Below are positions 38,329 to 48,894 of a DNA stretch of 64,000 nt, one piece after another. Made by a program: the position numbers and the translations under genes. Below the pieces are notes generated by a model, which had not been told where the DNA came from, made no database searches, and saw nothing but the letters and a program-made list of their open reading frames with translations. The DNA is from PALSA-1004 sp947474275 (lineage in GTDB: Bacteria; Pseudomonadota; Gammaproteobacteria; Burkholderiales; SG8-41): contig CANJHY010000001.1 of the NCBI GenBank assembly GCA_947474275.1, positions 27,230-91,229 of the forward strand, written 5' to 3'. Position 1 is the stretch's first letter. Each line of letters starts with the position of its first letter.

Positions 38329-39023
38329 CAGGCGCGCGCCTGTTGGGCCATCGCCACCAGCGCTGCGCGCGCCATGTGCGCATCGACGACCGGCGGATCA
38401 ATATCGAAGCGCAGGAGTTCGCCATCGGCGCGCACGTCGAAGCCGTCGCAATCGATCGCAACCATCGCGACCGTTGCGGGCTGTTTTTGTTTGAAGTGCC
38501 GGCAGTAGTCGCGCAAAGCGTCCGCATGCCCGGCATTCATGTGCGCGACGATGTCAGCTTCGCATGCGGCCATGCTGTTGGCGGGCGGTGCATAATTGTC
38601 GGCGGTGATCCAGTGGATCGCGCCGAAGCCGCCGATGTGGCGCAGCGTGAGCGGTTCGATGCGGTAGAACACAAAGTCGCCCAGCGCCAGCAGTCGGGCG
38701 GCGTCCGGAATACAGGCGAGGTAACGTGTTTGCATAGCGGGGCCATCATCCGTACGCACGGCATTGCCGACGAGCGTGACGCGCGCGCCCGCCTGCGCGT
38801 CCGCATCGGCATCGCGCACCAGCAGGCTGACGCGCGGATCGGCATCGATATTCTTCGTGTGTTCCGCCAGTTGGCTGATCAATATCACCGGCCGCGCGGC
38901 ATGATCGGTTATGCAGGCCGTCACCGAGCCGAATGGATGGCCGCCGAGTTTTTTCGAAATAGTGGACAGCAAGCCGTGGCGGTGCCGGCGCAGATAACGC
39001 CGGCACTCGGCGCCTATGCTCAT
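38328..39023 (-). CDS. HugZ-like pyridoxamine 5'-phosphate oxidase-fold protein
   Basis: 231 residues from ATG 39023, which overlaps the wrbA TGA. A split-barrel flavin/heme-binding fold: 'RHRHGLLSTISKKLGGHPFG', 'PVILISQLAEHTKNIDADPR', 'LLVRD', 'VTLVGNA', and a C-terminal DUF2470-like segment ('IVAHMNAGHADALRDYCRHF') that in HugZ proteins binds heme. Probably heme degradation or flavin-linked redox; the substrate is not determined. Coupled on both sides by ATGA overlaps. Confidence 0.82.
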   Translation of the reverse strand: MSIGAECRRYLRRHRHGLLSTISKKLGGHPFGSVTACITDHAARPVILISQLAEHTKNIDADPRVSLLVRDADADAQAGARVTLVGNAVRTDDGPAMQTRYLACIPDAARLLALGDFVFYRIEPLTLRHIGGFGAIHWITADNYAPPANSMAACEADIVAHMNAGHADALRDYCRHFKQKQPATVAMVAIDCDGFDVRADGELLRFDIDPPVVDAHMARAALVAMAQQARA

Positions 39024-39613
39024 GCGGCGAGCTTGAGCGCGGTCTCGGCCAACCGTTTGCCGAGCGCGATGCACATGTTTTTTTCGTCGTCGGTGATCGG
39101 CCGGTCGCTCGTTGCCCCCGCGACGTGGCTGGCGCCGTAGGGAGTGCCGCCGCTCGCGGTCGAAATCAATCCGGGTTCGGTGTATGGCAGGCCGACGATG
39201 ACCATGCCGTGGTGCATAAGCGGCAGCATCATCGAAAGCAATGTGGTTTCCTGCCCGCCGTGCATGCTGCTGGTCGAAGTAAAAACTGCGGCTGGCTTGC
39301 CGCTCAACGCGCCTTTCAGCCACAGGCCCGAGGTCGAATCCAGAAAATACTTGAGGGGCGCGGCCATGTTGCCGAAGCGCGTGGGCGAACCGAGTGCCAG
39401 GGCCGCGCACTCTTCGAAGTCTTTCAGTTCAGCGTAGGGCGCGCCCGCGGCGGGCACGTCCGGTTCGACGGCTTCACTCACGGCCGATATTTTCGGCACG
39501 GTGCGCAGACGCGCGCCCGCGCCCGGCACCTGCTCGACGCCGCGCGCGATGAATTGCGCCATCTGCCTGACGGCGCCGTAATGGCTGTAGTAGAGGACGA
39601 GGATTTCTTTCAT
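39020..39613 (-). CDS. wrbA: WrbA-type NAD(P)H:quinone oxidoreductase
   Basis: 197 residues, typical of WrbA. Flavodoxin-fold FMN site 'LVLYYSHYGAVRQMAQFIA', 'ALGSPTRFGNMAAPLKYFLD', 'KPAAVFTSTSSMHGGQETTL' and 'HHGMVIVGLPY'. Two-electron quinone reduction that limits semiquinone stress. First gene of a three-gene coupled operon; divergent from yihY across a 78-bp spacer. Confidence 0.93.
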   Translation of the reverse strand: MKEILVLYYSHYGAVRQMAQFIARGVEQVPGAGARLRTVPKISAVSEAVEPDVPAAGAPYAELKDFEECAALALGSPTRFGNMAAPLKYFLDSTSGLWLKGALSGKPAAVFTSTSSMHGGQETTLLSMMLPLMHHGMVIVGLPYTEPGLISTASGGTPYGASHVAGATSDRPITDDEKNMCIALGKRLAETALKLAA

Positions 39614-39632
39614 CGGACCGGGTGCTGCGCTT

Positions 39633-39656
39633 CGCGGGTATTATCGCGGGTATTAT
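39633..39656. repeat. 12-bp tandem repeat in the wrbA-yihY spacer
   Basis: TCGCGGGTATTA occurs twice in direct tandem and runs into TATATAGG. It lies between divergent starts, so it probably overlaps promoter elements (TATTAT/TATATA are plausible -10 boxes). Confidence 0.75.
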
Positions 39657-39691
39657 ATAGGCTCCTGCAGCGCATCCCACGATGGCTACTC

Positions 39692-40933
39692 ATGGTAATC
39701 AAAAGCGCTCCGCTGACTGATCTCGTACGTATTTTCTGGCAGCGCTTTATCGAGGACCGCTGCGTCCAGATCGCCAGCAGCCTGACGTTCACGACGCTGC
39801 TCGCACTGGCGCCCATCATCACTGTCGTGCTGACGATCGTGTCTGCGTTTCCGGTGTTCGAATCGCTGATCGAAAATCTGCAGCGTTTCCTGATCCACAA
39901 CATCATGCCGGAATCGGTGTCGGCGATTACGACTTACGCCGCCGAATTTTCCGACAACGCGACGCAGTTGACAGCAGTGGGCATCGCCTTTGTCGCCGTC
40001 ACCGCGCTGATGCTGATGATCACCATCGACCGCGCGTTCAACAGCATCTGGCGGGTATCGCGTCCGCGTTCGCTCTTGCAGCGGATACTCGTTTACTGGA
40101 CAGTGCTCACCATAGGCCCGCTATTCGTCGGTGCGAGCCTGTCGCTCACTTCCTATCTGATCAGGCTGTCGCTCGGGCTTATCGACAACCCGCCGGGAGT
40201 CGGGTTGTTGATGCTGCGGTTCGTCTCGCTGGCGCTGACGTCGATTGCCCTCGGGTTGCTGTACTGGACGGTGCCCAATCGGCCGGTGCTGAAGCGCGAC
40301 GCGTTGCTGGGCGGCATCTCCGCCGGCATCTGCCTCGAAGCGATGAAACAGGGGTTCAGCTTTTATATCGCGCATTTCCCGACTTACAAACTGGTGTACG
40401 GCGCGTTTGCCGCAGTGCCGGTTTTTTTGCTGTGGATCTACCTGTCATGGTTGATCGTCATCGGCGGCGCGGTGCTCGCGGCATTGCTGCCCGAGTGGCG
40501 CGAGCGCGCGGGACAATCGCAGCCGGTGCCGGGCAGCGATTTTTTTGATGCGTTGCAGGTCATGAGAAAGCTGTGGCGTGCGCACCACACCGGCGGAATC
40601 GTTACGCTGTCGAGCCTGCATCCGGCGGTCAAAGTCCGCATCGATCATCTTGAGCAGATTCTCGCCACACTGTCAGGCGCGGGGTTCGTCACGCGCGCGG
40701 GCGCGGACGGCTGGGTGTTGAGCCACGACGCGGCGACGATCCGGATCGAGGACATCTACCGCCTGTTCGTGTTTCGCGCCGACGCGCTTGTGCCGGCACG
40801 GCATGCCAGCAGCGAACTCGAGTCCCTCGTCTACGAAATCTCGACGCGCATTGGCGACACGCTGCAGATGTCGCTCGAGCAGTTGTTTCGTCAGGCGGAG
40901 GAGAGCGCCGCCGTTGTCGCGAAACCGGCCTGA
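39692..40933 (+). CDS. YihY/BrkB family inner-membrane protein
   Basis: 413 residues from ATG 39692. Six TM helices in residues ~25-280 with family blocks 'ASSLTFTTLLALAPIITVVL', 'VTALMLMITIDRAFNSIWRV' and 'YKLVYGAFAAVPVFLLWIYL'. The C-terminal ~130 residues form a soluble domain with a winged-helix-like look ('LEQILATLSGAGFVTRAGAD'), common in betaproteobacterial members. Once called ribonuclease BN; the function is unresolved. Confidence 0.9.
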   Translation: MVIKSAPLTDLVRIFWQRFIEDRCVQIASSLTFTTLLALAPIITVVLTIVSAFPVFESLIENLQRFLIHNIMPESVSAITTYAAEFSDNATQLTAVGIAFVAVTALMLMITIDRAFNSIWRVSRPRSLLQRILVYWTVLTIGPLFVGASLSLTSYLIRLSLGLIDNPPGVGLLMLRFVSLALTSIALGLLYWTVPNRPVLKRDALLGGISAGICLEAMKQGFSFYIAHFPTYKLVYGAFAAVPVFLLWIYLSWLIVIGGAVLAALLPEWRERAGQSQPVPGSDFFDALQVMRKLWRAHHTGGIVTLSSLHPAVKVRIDHLEQILATLSGAGFVTRAGADGWVLSHDAATIRIEDIYRLFVFRADALVPARHASSELESLVYEISTRIGDTLQMSLEQLFRQAEESAAVVAKPA

Positions 40934-40949
40934 CGGTTCCGGCGCGGCT

Positions 40950-41545
40950 TCAGCGTGCAGGGGCTCCGGCCGACTGCAACGGATATTTCCAGTTGCTGAT
41001 CCAGGCGCGCACCACCGTATTCGGATATTCCGCTTTGCCGAGGCTGCCGTTGTAACGGCCGAGCGCGCGGAAGTAATCGCCGCGTTCGATGTCGAGATAG
41101 TGTTTCAGGATGGCGCAGCCGTAGCGCAGGTTGGTGCGCAGGTGAAAGAGGTTGTGCCCGGGCTGCCCGATCTGCTTGACCCAGAACGGCATCACTTGCA
41201 TGAAACCGCGTGCGCCCGCGCTGGATACGGCGTATTTGCGAAAGGCGCTTTCCACCTGTATCAGGCCCAGCACCATTTGCGGATCGAGCCCGGCGCGTTT
41301 GGCTTCGTAGTGCACCGTAACCAGAAATTCTTCGCGCGCGTGCCGGTCGGGGAAGCGCCGTTCGAGTTTCTTCGACATGGCGTCGAGCCATGCGCGCGCT
41401 TCCTCCAAGGTATCGAACGCGAGAAAGGGCGTCGCCTGGTCGCTGATCGTCGACTGCATCTGGCTCTGTACGCTCGCAGCCAGCGGTTCATATTTTTGAT
41501 GGCCGGCGTGCGCCAGAGAAACGCAGGCAGTCAGCGCCAGCGCAA

Positions 41546-41558
<13 letters not shown>
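40950..41558 (-). CDS. lytic transglycosylase (SLT domain)
   Basis: 202 residues. Signal peptide ending 'LAHAG'. SLT lysozyme-like domain: 'LVTVHYEAKRAGLDPQMVLG', catalytic Glu in 'LIQVESAFRKYAVSSAGARG', 'FMQVMPFWVKQIG' and 'RYNGSLGKAEY'. It cleaves peptidoglycan with anhydro-muropeptide formation. The first 13 bp overlap the end of proS, so it is co-transcribed with it, an arrangement seen in several betaproteobacteria. Confidence 0.92.
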
Positions 41559-43270
<1,712 letters not shown>

Positions 43271-43285
43271 GACTACCCGAAAGCG

Positions 43286-44128
43286 ATGAAAGCCCTTATT
43301 CTACCGAACCATGGTGTATTTCCGGAAAATCTCTCACGCATGAAGTTCCTCCACAGCTGGCGCATACGCAAACCGGCAGAAGACAACGAATCGGTCTATA
43401 TCAGCGAAAAATTCGGCGTGCGCACGCTGCATATCGGCAGCGACACGGTGCAAAGTTCAATGCGTATCGCGCGCCCGAACGATCTCGAGGTTTCGTACAC
43501 GCGCAGCATGATGGCTTGCCTGCTGTTCAAGCCCGATCCGCGCGAAGTGCTGATGGTGGGGCTGGGCGGTGGTTCGCTGACCAAGTTCATCTATCACCAG
43601 TTGCCGCGGGCGCACATCGTCGCCATCGAGGTCAATCCGCGCGTGGTGGACATCGCGCGCCAGTATTTCGCGGTGCCGGAGGACGATGAGCGGCTCAGTA
43701 TCGTCGTCGCCGATGGTGCCGACTACCTGCAACGGGACAATTTGCGCGCTGATCTGATGGTGATAGACGGCTATGACGCCGAGTCCCAGGTCGAAGCACT
43801 GTCGACGCCGGCTTTTTACCGCGATTGCGCGCGCGTGCTCGGCGAAGCGGGCGTGCTGGTCGTCAACCTGTGGGGCGGCGATCGCAATTTCACGACCTGC
43901 GTGGACCGTCTCGCCAATGCGTTCGACGGACTGGTCGCGTGCCTGCCGGCCGGCAGGCCGGGCAATATAGCGGCGTTCGCCTTCAAGTGCAGTCCCGGCC
44001 AGCCGGCCTGGCAGGAATTGCGCGCGCGCGCACAGCAACTGGAAGCGAGTTACGGGCTTGAATTCACGCGTTTCGTAGCGGAATTGTCGGCCATGAATCC
44101 GCACGACGAAGAGCGCCTGCTGCTGTAG
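43286..44128 (+). CDS. spermidine-synthase-like methyltransferase-fold protein
   Basis: 280 residues from ATG 43286, or 262 from ATG 43340 ('MKFLHSWRIRK'), which fits homologue starts; neither has a strong ribosome-binding site. Rossmann SAM/dcSAM motif 'VLMVGLGGGSLTKFIYHQLP', 'HIVAIEVNPRVVDIARQYF' with the acidic ligand, and 'LMVIDGYDAESQVEALSTPA'. It resembles the SpeE catalytic half but lacks the usual N-terminal strand domain. No speD is nearby, so polyamine synthesis is not certain. Confidence 0.8.
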   Translation: MKALILPNHGVFPENLSRMKFLHSWRIRKPAEDNESVYISEKFGVRTLHIGSDTVQSSMRIARPNDLEVSYTRSMMACLLFKPDPREVLMVGLGGGSLTKFIYHQLPRAHIVAIEVNPRVVDIARQYFAVPEDDERLSIVVADGADYLQRDNLRADLMVIDGYDAESQVEALSTPAFYRDCARVLGEAGVLVVNLWGGDRNFTTCVDRLANAFDGLVACLPAGRPGNIAAFAFKCSPGQPAWQELRARAQQLEASYGLEFTRFVAELSAMNPHDEERLLL

Positions 44129-44199
44129 CGCCGCGGCTTTCAATTAACGCAGGTTTGTGGAAGAATCTGCCCAATCAGAGCATACACAGGGTGACTCAC

Positions 44200-44712
44200 A
44201 TGATCGATCGTGACGGGTATCGCCCCAATGTCGGCATTATCGTTTGCAACTGGAAAAACGAGGTTTTCTGGGGCAAGCGCATAAAAGAGCACTCATGGCA
44301 GTTTCCGCAGGGCGGCATCAAGGCGGGGGAGACCCCGGAGCGCGCGATGTATCGCGAACTGCACGAGGAAGTCGGCCTCACCGCGGAGCACGTCAGGATA
44401 CTGGGCCGCACACGCGACTGGTTGCGCTACGAGGTGCCGGAGCAATGGGTGCGGCGCGAATGGCGCGGCAACTACAAAGGGCAGAAACAGATCTGGTATC
44501 TGCTGCGGCTCGTCGGCCGCGATTGCGACGTGCATCTGCGCGCGTCCGAAAAGCCCGAGTTCGATGCGTGGCGCTGGAACGACTACTGGGTGCCGCTCGA
44601 AGCGGTGATCGAGTTCAAGCGCGATGTCTACCAGCTGGCGCTGAACGAACTGGCCAAGTACCTGCATCGCAATCCGCACGAACGTCGTCCAAACGTCGTC
44701 AGCGCCCCCTGA
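44200..44712 (+). CDS. rppH: RNA pyrophosphohydrolase (Nudix)
   Basis: 170 residues from ATG 44200 (AGGGTG upstream). 'DRDGYRPNVGIIVCNWKNEV' and 'WQFPQGGIKAGETPERAMYR' lead into the Nudix box (GGIK...REL.EEVGL), then 'RTRDWLRYEVPEQWVRREW'. RppH removes 5' pyrophosphate to start mRNA decay. The proS-rppH neighbourhood is common in betaproteobacteria. Confidence 0.95.
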   Translation: MIDRDGYRPNVGIIVCNWKNEVFWGKRIKEHSWQFPQGGIKAGETPERAMYRELHEEVGLTAEHVRILGRTRDWLRYEVPEQWVRREWRGNYKGQKQIWYLLRLVGRDCDVHLRASEKPEFDAWRWNDYWVPLEAVIEFKRDVYQLALNELAKYLHRNPHERRPNVVSAP

Positions 44713-44745
44713 TATCGGTGCTGCGCCGCGCGCCGCTGCCGGCAA

Positions 44746-44774
44746 TTGACAGCGCTGGCGCAGAGTTTTACACT
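44746..44774 (+). promoter_or_regulatory. strong sigma70 promoter of the rubrerythrin operon
   Basis: TTGACA (44746-44751), 17 bp, TACACT (44769-44774), ~88 bp before the rubrerythrin start. Confidence 0.8.
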
Positions 44775-44784
44775 TGGTTCACAG

Positions 44785-44801
44785 ATTAGATTTAGTCTAA
44801 T
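44785..44801. promoter_or_regulatory. palindrome at the start of the rubrerythrin transcript
   Basis: ATTAGA TTTAG TCTAAT is a perfect 6-bp inverted repeat ten bases past the -10 box, where a repressor would block initiation. A/T-rich palindromes here suit Fur/PerR/IscR-like regulators, but which one cannot be told. Confidence 0.5.
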
Positions 44802-44861
44802 TACTGTTGCGGCCCACGGGTAATTTGGGCCGGTCCGGCAATTGAACGATAGGAGAAAACG

Positions 44862-45281
44862 ATGCAACTCAAGGGATCGAAAACCGAAGGAAATCTGAAA
44901 GCCGCATTTGCCGGCGAATCGCAGGCGAATCGCCGTTACCTGTATTTTGCAGCGAAAGCGGACGTGGAAGGCCAAAATGACGTTGCCGCAGTGTTCCGTT
45001 CGACGGCGGAAGGCGAAACCGGCCATGCTCACGGCCACCTCGAGTATCTCGAGGCGGTGGGCGATCCGGCCACCGGCCTGCCGATCGGCAAGTCGCGCGA
45101 CAACCTGAAAGCGGCGATTGCCGGCGAGACCCACGAGTACACCGACATGTACCCGGGAATGGCCAAGGCAGCGCGCACCGAAGGTTTCGAGGAAATTGCC
45201 GACTGGTTCGAGACGCTGGCCAAAGCCGAGCGCTCGCACGCCAATCGTTTCCAGAAGTCGCTCGACGCACTGGCCGACTGA
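44862..45281 (+). CDS. rubrerythrin-family diiron protein (no rubredoxin domain)
   Basis: 139 residues, ferritin-like four-helix bundle only. Diiron ligands sit in 'AAFAGESQANRRYLYFAAKA', 'AEGETGHAHGHLEYL', 'AIAGETHEYTDMYPGM' and 'LAKAERSHANRF'. The C-terminal rubredoxin domain of classical rubrerythrin is absent, so it depends on an outside electron donor for peroxide reduction. Strong AGGAG. The next gene encodes a large Fe-S protein and the third is DUF3501, a recurrent trio that suggests a peroxide-detoxification unit. Confidence 0.92.
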   Translation: MQLKGSKTEGNLKAAFAGESQANRRYLYFAAKADVEGQNDVAAVFRSTAEGETGHAHGHLEYLEAVGDPATGLPIGKSRDNLKAAIAGETHEYTDMYPGMAKAARTEGFEEIADWFETLAKAERSHANRFQKSLDALAD

Positions 45282-45300
45282 TTCCGAGAGGCGAGTTGCG

Positions 45301-45337
45301 AGAGGAGTGAGGCGCGAAGCCTCGCTCCTCTTTTGTT
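45301..45337 (+). terminator. terminator/attenuator after rubrerythrin; part of hairpin repeat instance 4
   Basis: AGAGGAGTGAGGC / GCCTCGCTCCTCT with a 5-nt loop and one G-U pair, then TTTTGTTT. The preceding GAGAGGCGAGTTGCG is purine-rich like the other repeats. It would limit read-through into the Fe-S gene, giving more rubrerythrin than downstream product. Confidence 0.8.
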
Positions 45338-45386
45338 TGCAGCAGCAACCCGCCTTTCGGCTCTCCCCTTAGACCCCTCCCGCACA

Positions 45387-46715
45387 ATGGCCGTCCGCGA
45401 AGGTAATCTCGAAGCTCCGACCCGCCATCCGCTCGACTGGCAGGGTGCTGACTTCTACAGCGAAGAGAAGGTTTTCGGCGAACTCGAGCGCGTGTTCGAT
45501 ATCTGTCACGGCTGCCGGCGCTGCGTCAACCTGTGCACGGCGTTTCCGAAGCTCTTCGATCTGATCGACGAGGGCAAGACCGGCGAGCTCGATGGCGTCG
45601 AAAAATCCAAGTACTGGGATGTCGTCGACCGCTGCTACCTGTGCGATACGTGCTACATGACGAAGTGTCCGTACGTGCCGCCGCACGAATGGAACGTCGA
45701 TTTTCCGCATTTGATGCTGCGTGCCAAGGCGGTCAAATTCAAACAGGGCGGCACGTCCGCGCGCGACAAGCTGCTGTCGTCCACCGACGCGCTGGGCAAG
45801 CTGGCGACCATCCCCGTCGTCGTGCAGATCGTGAACGCCGCGAACAAGATGCCGGTAGCGCGCGGCGTCATGGACAAGGTGCTGGGCGTGCACAAGGACC
45901 GCGTGCTGCCGGAATACGCGAGCGCCAAGTTCCGCGCCAATGCCAAACCCGACGCTTCGTTTGCAGTGAAGGACGGCAAGAGCACGCCGGGCAAGGTCGC
46001 TATTTTTGCGACCTGCTACGTGAATTACAACGAGCCTGGCATCGGCCACGACCTGCTCAAGATACTCGCGCACAACGAAATCCCCGCGATCGTCGTCGAA
46101 AAAGAAGCGTGCTGCGGCATGCCCAAGCTGGAGCTCGGCGACCTCGATGCAGTGGCGAAGCTGAAGGAAATCAATATTCCCGTGCTCGCCAGGCTCGCGC
46201 GCGAGGGCTACGCGATCCTGACCGCAATCCCGTCCTGCACGCTGATGTTCAAGCAGGAACTGCCGCTGATGTTTCCGCAGGACGCGGATGTGAAAGCGGT
46301 GCAGCTCGCCATGTTCGATCCGTTCGAATACTTGGTGAAGCGCTACAAGGAAGGCCTCTTGAAGACCGATTTCAAGGCGTCGCTGGGCAAGGTCGCGTAC
46401 CACATTCCGTGTCATTCGCGCGTGCAGAACGTCGGCCAGAAAACGCGTGAAATGCTGGAGCTCGTGCCGGATACGCAGGTCAACACCGTGGAGCGGTGCT
46501 CCGGACACGACGGGACGTGGGGCGTAAAAAGCGAATTTTTCGATCAATCGATGAAAATCGGCCGCCCCGTGTTCCGGCTGATGGCCGAGCAAGACCCCGA
46601 TTACCTGAGCTCGGACTGCCCGATCGCGGGCCGCCATATCCAGCAGGGCATAGGCGAGTCGCGCGCGCAGAAGGAACATCCGTTGGCGCTGCTGCGCATC
46701 GCCTACGGTTTATGA
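45387..46715 (+). CDS. GlpC/heterodisulfide-reductase-like Fe-S oxidoreductase
   Basis: 442 residues from ATG 45387. Two 4Fe-4S motifs: Cys40/43/46/50 ('CHGCRRCVNLC') and Cys83/86/89/94 ('CYLCDTCYMTKCP'). Then come two CCG-type domains: 'CYVNYNEPGIGHDLLKIL...CCGMPKLE' (complete) and 'IPCHSRVQNVG...CSGHDGTWG...SSDCPIAG' (second Cys pair altered to CSG). Soluble; no membrane segment. Its place between rubrerythrin and DUF3501 suggests it passes electrons to the diiron protein (inference). Confidence 0.88.
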   Translation: MAVREGNLEAPTRHPLDWQGADFYSEEKVFGELERVFDICHGCRRCVNLCTAFPKLFDLIDEGKTGELDGVEKSKYWDVVDRCYLCDTCYMTKCPYVPPHEWNVDFPHLMLRAKAVKFKQGGTSARDKLLSSTDALGKLATIPVVVQIVNAANKMPVARGVMDKVLGVHKDRVLPEYASAKFRANAKPDASFAVKDGKSTPGKVAIFATCYVNYNEPGIGHDLLKILAHNEIPAIVVEKEACCGMPKLELGDLDAVAKLKEINIPVLARLAREGYAILTAIPSCTLMFKQELPLMFPQDADVKAVQLAMFDPFEYLVKRYKEGLLKTDFKASLGKVAYHIPCHSRVQNVGQKTREMLELVPDTQVNTVERCSGHDGTWGVKSEFFDQSMKIGRPVFRLMAEQDPDYLSSDCPIAGRHIQQGIGESRAQKEHPLALLRIAYGL

Positions 46716-46735
46716 ATTTAGTCAACGGAACCGCC

Positions 46736-47323
46736 ATGCCCCGGATCACCCCCGACAGCCTGATGACGCTCGAAGCGTATGCCAAGACGCGCAAGGATTT
46801 TCGCGCGCAGGTGCTCGCCCATAAAAAAAACCGCACGGTGTCGCTCGGCGAGCACGTCACGCTGATATTCGAGGACGAGCTCACGATCCGCTATCAAATC
46901 CAGGAAATGCTGCGCGTCGAGCGCATATTCGAGGAGGCGGGCATACGCGACGAGCTGGAAGCTTACAATCCTCTGGTGCCGGACGGCAGCAACTGGAAAG
47001 CGACGATGTTGATCGAATATCCCGATGTCGATCAGCGGCAGGCCATGCTGGCGTTGCTGAAAGACATCGAAGACAGGGTGTGGGTGCAGGTCGCCGGGCA
47101 CGACCGCGTGTATGCCATCGCCGACGAAGACATGGAGCGCGCGAACAGCGAGAAAACATCCGCCGTGCACTTCTTGCGCTTTGAATTGGCACCGGCAATG
47201 GTGCAGGCGCTGCGCGGCGGCGCTGCGCTGGGCATGGGCATCGATCATCCGGTGTATACCGCGGCGATGGAAAACCTGCCGGGCGCGGTAAGGTCAGCGC
47301 TGATGCAGGACCTGCGGGGCTGA
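46736..47323 (+). CDS. DUF3501 family protein
   Basis: 195 residues from ATG 46736; an in-frame ATG at 46712 overlaps the previous stop (ATGA) and may couple translation. 'RITPDSLMTLEAYAKTRKDF', 'LGEHVTLIFEDELTIRYQIQ', 'NPLVPDGSNWKATMLIEYPD' and 'AVHFLRFEL' are family hallmarks. Biochemical role unknown; it almost always occurs with rubrerythrin and the GlpC-like Fe-S protein. Confidence 0.88.
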   Translation: MPRITPDSLMTLEAYAKTRKDFRAQVLAHKKNRTVSLGEHVTLIFEDELTIRYQIQEMLRVERIFEEAGIRDELEAYNPLVPDGSNWKATMLIEYPDVDQRQAMLALLKDIEDRVWVQVAGHDRVYAIADEDMERANSEKTSAVHFLRFELAPAMVQALRGGAALGMGIDHPVYTAAMENLPGAVRSALMQDLRG

Positions 47324-47324
47324 C

Positions 47325-47846
47325 ATGCGGGCCTGGCCCGAACTGCCGAAATTGGCAATGTGTTGCGTACTGCTGCTGCCGCTGATGGCGTCCGCACAGC
47401 TGCTGCGGCTTCTCGGCGGCGAGGAAGACCCCGACAAAAAAGAATTCGTCGAACTCGAGGTCAAGCTGCCGCCGTTTCCCAAAGACGGCAACCTGATTCC
47501 GTTCGAGGCGAACGCGGCCAGCAGCAACCGGTTTTTCATCGATGGCCCGTCCATTACGGTCGCCGATGACGGGACGGTGCGTTACACGGTGGTCATCCGA
47601 AGCCCGAGCGGCGCCTCCAACATTTCCTACGAAGCCATACGCTGCGAAACACGCGAACAGAAGGTCTACGCGTTCGGGCGGCGCGACGGCACATGGTCAA
47701 ATGCGCGCACGAGCGAGTGGCGGCCGATTACGGCCAAGGGCAGCTATTCCATGCAAAGCGATCTGCACAGGAATTATTTTTGTCCGGTGGGCAGCGCGGT
47801 GCGCACGGCGAAAGACGCCATCAATCGCCTCAAATACCCCATGTAG
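47325..47846 (+). CDS. CNP1-like family exported protein
   Basis: 173 residues. Signal peptide ('LAMCCVLLLPLMASAQ'). 'EFVELEVKLPPFPKDGNLIP', 'FFIDGPSITVADDGTVRYTV' and 'GASNISYEAIRCETREQKVY' match the CNP1-like domain (cryptic neisserial protein 1). Starts two bases after DUF3501 ends, so it is probably in the same transcript. Function unknown. Confidence 0.85.
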   Translation: MRAWPELPKLAMCCVLLLPLMASAQLLRLLGGEEDPDKKEFVELEVKLPPFPKDGNLIPFEANAASSNRFFIDGPSITVADDGTVRYTVVIRSPSGASNISYEAIRCETREQKVYAFGRRDGTWSNARTSEWRPITAKGSYSMQSDLHRNYFCPVGSAVRTAKDAINRLKYPM

Positions 47847-47998
47847 ATCAGTACGCCCCCGGGCGGCAACGAGCGCTGAACGCGCGCGCCCGGCGCGAGC
47901 CGGTTGCGCAAGCTGCGTACAGCGGGTTTGGCGTGGCATACAATAAGACCCGGCGCGGGCACCCGCACGACTGCCGCAATCCAGGGGGTGGGGAGCAA

Positions 47999-48856
47999 AT
48001 GAACGAGCAAAAAAATCGCGGTGATGTGCCGCCGCCGCTGGCCAGTGCGAGTGAGCGCGATCTGAGCATTCTGCTGCCGTTGATCGACAAGATACGCGCG
48101 GTGGAAATCAAGTTTCAGGGTGACGCGGCGCCGGGCGCTCCCGCGGCGAGCGTCGTCGAGGCGCGGCTGAAGGCGCTGGAAGACGATGTCGCGGCGATCA
48201 AACAAACACTGCAGGCGACGCTGGGGGCAATCACGCAGGAAGTGAACGCCGCGGCCGAGGCTGTCGCGGCGGCGGCCGTCGAATTGCGGTCGCAGACGTG
48301 GTTGCGCGTTGCGTGCGCTGCGCTGCTGACCGTTGTGTTGCTGCTGGTCGCGCACTACCTGGTGGTTTTCGTCTATGACCTGCGCACGGTGGTGCTGCGC
48401 CTGATCTCGGTCGTCATTCCGCTGCCTATCGCGTTGGCGTTGACGCTACGCCATCGCGTCAATCCGTGGATTCAGATCGGCGTTGCGTTCGCAATCGGCC
48501 TGGCCGCGGTATTCGGCATGTCGTACGTGACGAGCGCGCACGAAAACACCTCGTTTCTGCCCGAGAATTTCAGGGAGTGGCGCGAGACCCTCGAATACGT
48601 CGCAAGCATAGCGTTTGCGCACCATACCGGCGTACTGATCAGTTGCGCCTTGCAGGCGCGCTCCGGCGCGCGCAACCGCGCTGGCGAGGCCACGCTGAAA
48701 CTGGCGCAGACGCTCGCGTCAGCAACCGGCAAGGCAGTCAAGACCGGCACGGAACTGAAGAAGCACGTCGATTCGATTCAGGGCCTGATCAACAACCTGA
48801 TGCCCGTCGCCAGCGCGATCGCTGCCGTAGTTGCCGGCCTCAAAGGCGTGGTGTGA
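47999..48856 (+). CDS. hypothetical coiled-coil and membrane protein
   Basis: 285 residues from ATG 47999 with GGAG. Residues ~55-95 form a coiled coil ('EARLKALEDDVAAIKQTLQA'). Three or four hydrophobic segments follow between ~100 and ~175, then a soluble helix and a C-terminal Ala/Val-rich segment ('LMPVASAIAAVVAGLKGVV'). The family is not recognised. The layout (coiled coil, TM block, TM tail) recalls membrane scaffold or sensor accessory proteins, but nothing specific supports that. Stand-alone, convergent with the next gene. Confidence 0.7.
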   Translation: MNEQKNRGDVPPPLASASERDLSILLPLIDKIRAVEIKFQGDAAPGAPAASVVEARLKALEDDVAAIKQTLQATLGAITQEVNAAAEAVAAAAVELRSQTWLRVACAALLTVVLLLVAHYLVVFVYDLRTVVLRLISVVIPLPIALALTLRHRVNPWIQIGVAFAIGLAAVFGMSYVTSAHENTSFLPENFREWRETLEYVASIAFAHHTGVLISCALQARSGARNRAGEATLKLAQTLASATGKAVKTGTELKKHVDSIQGLINNLMPVASAIAAVVAGLKGVV

Positions 48857-48894
48857 TTTGATGCCGCGCCGGCGGATGGCGCTGGGGCACGCAA

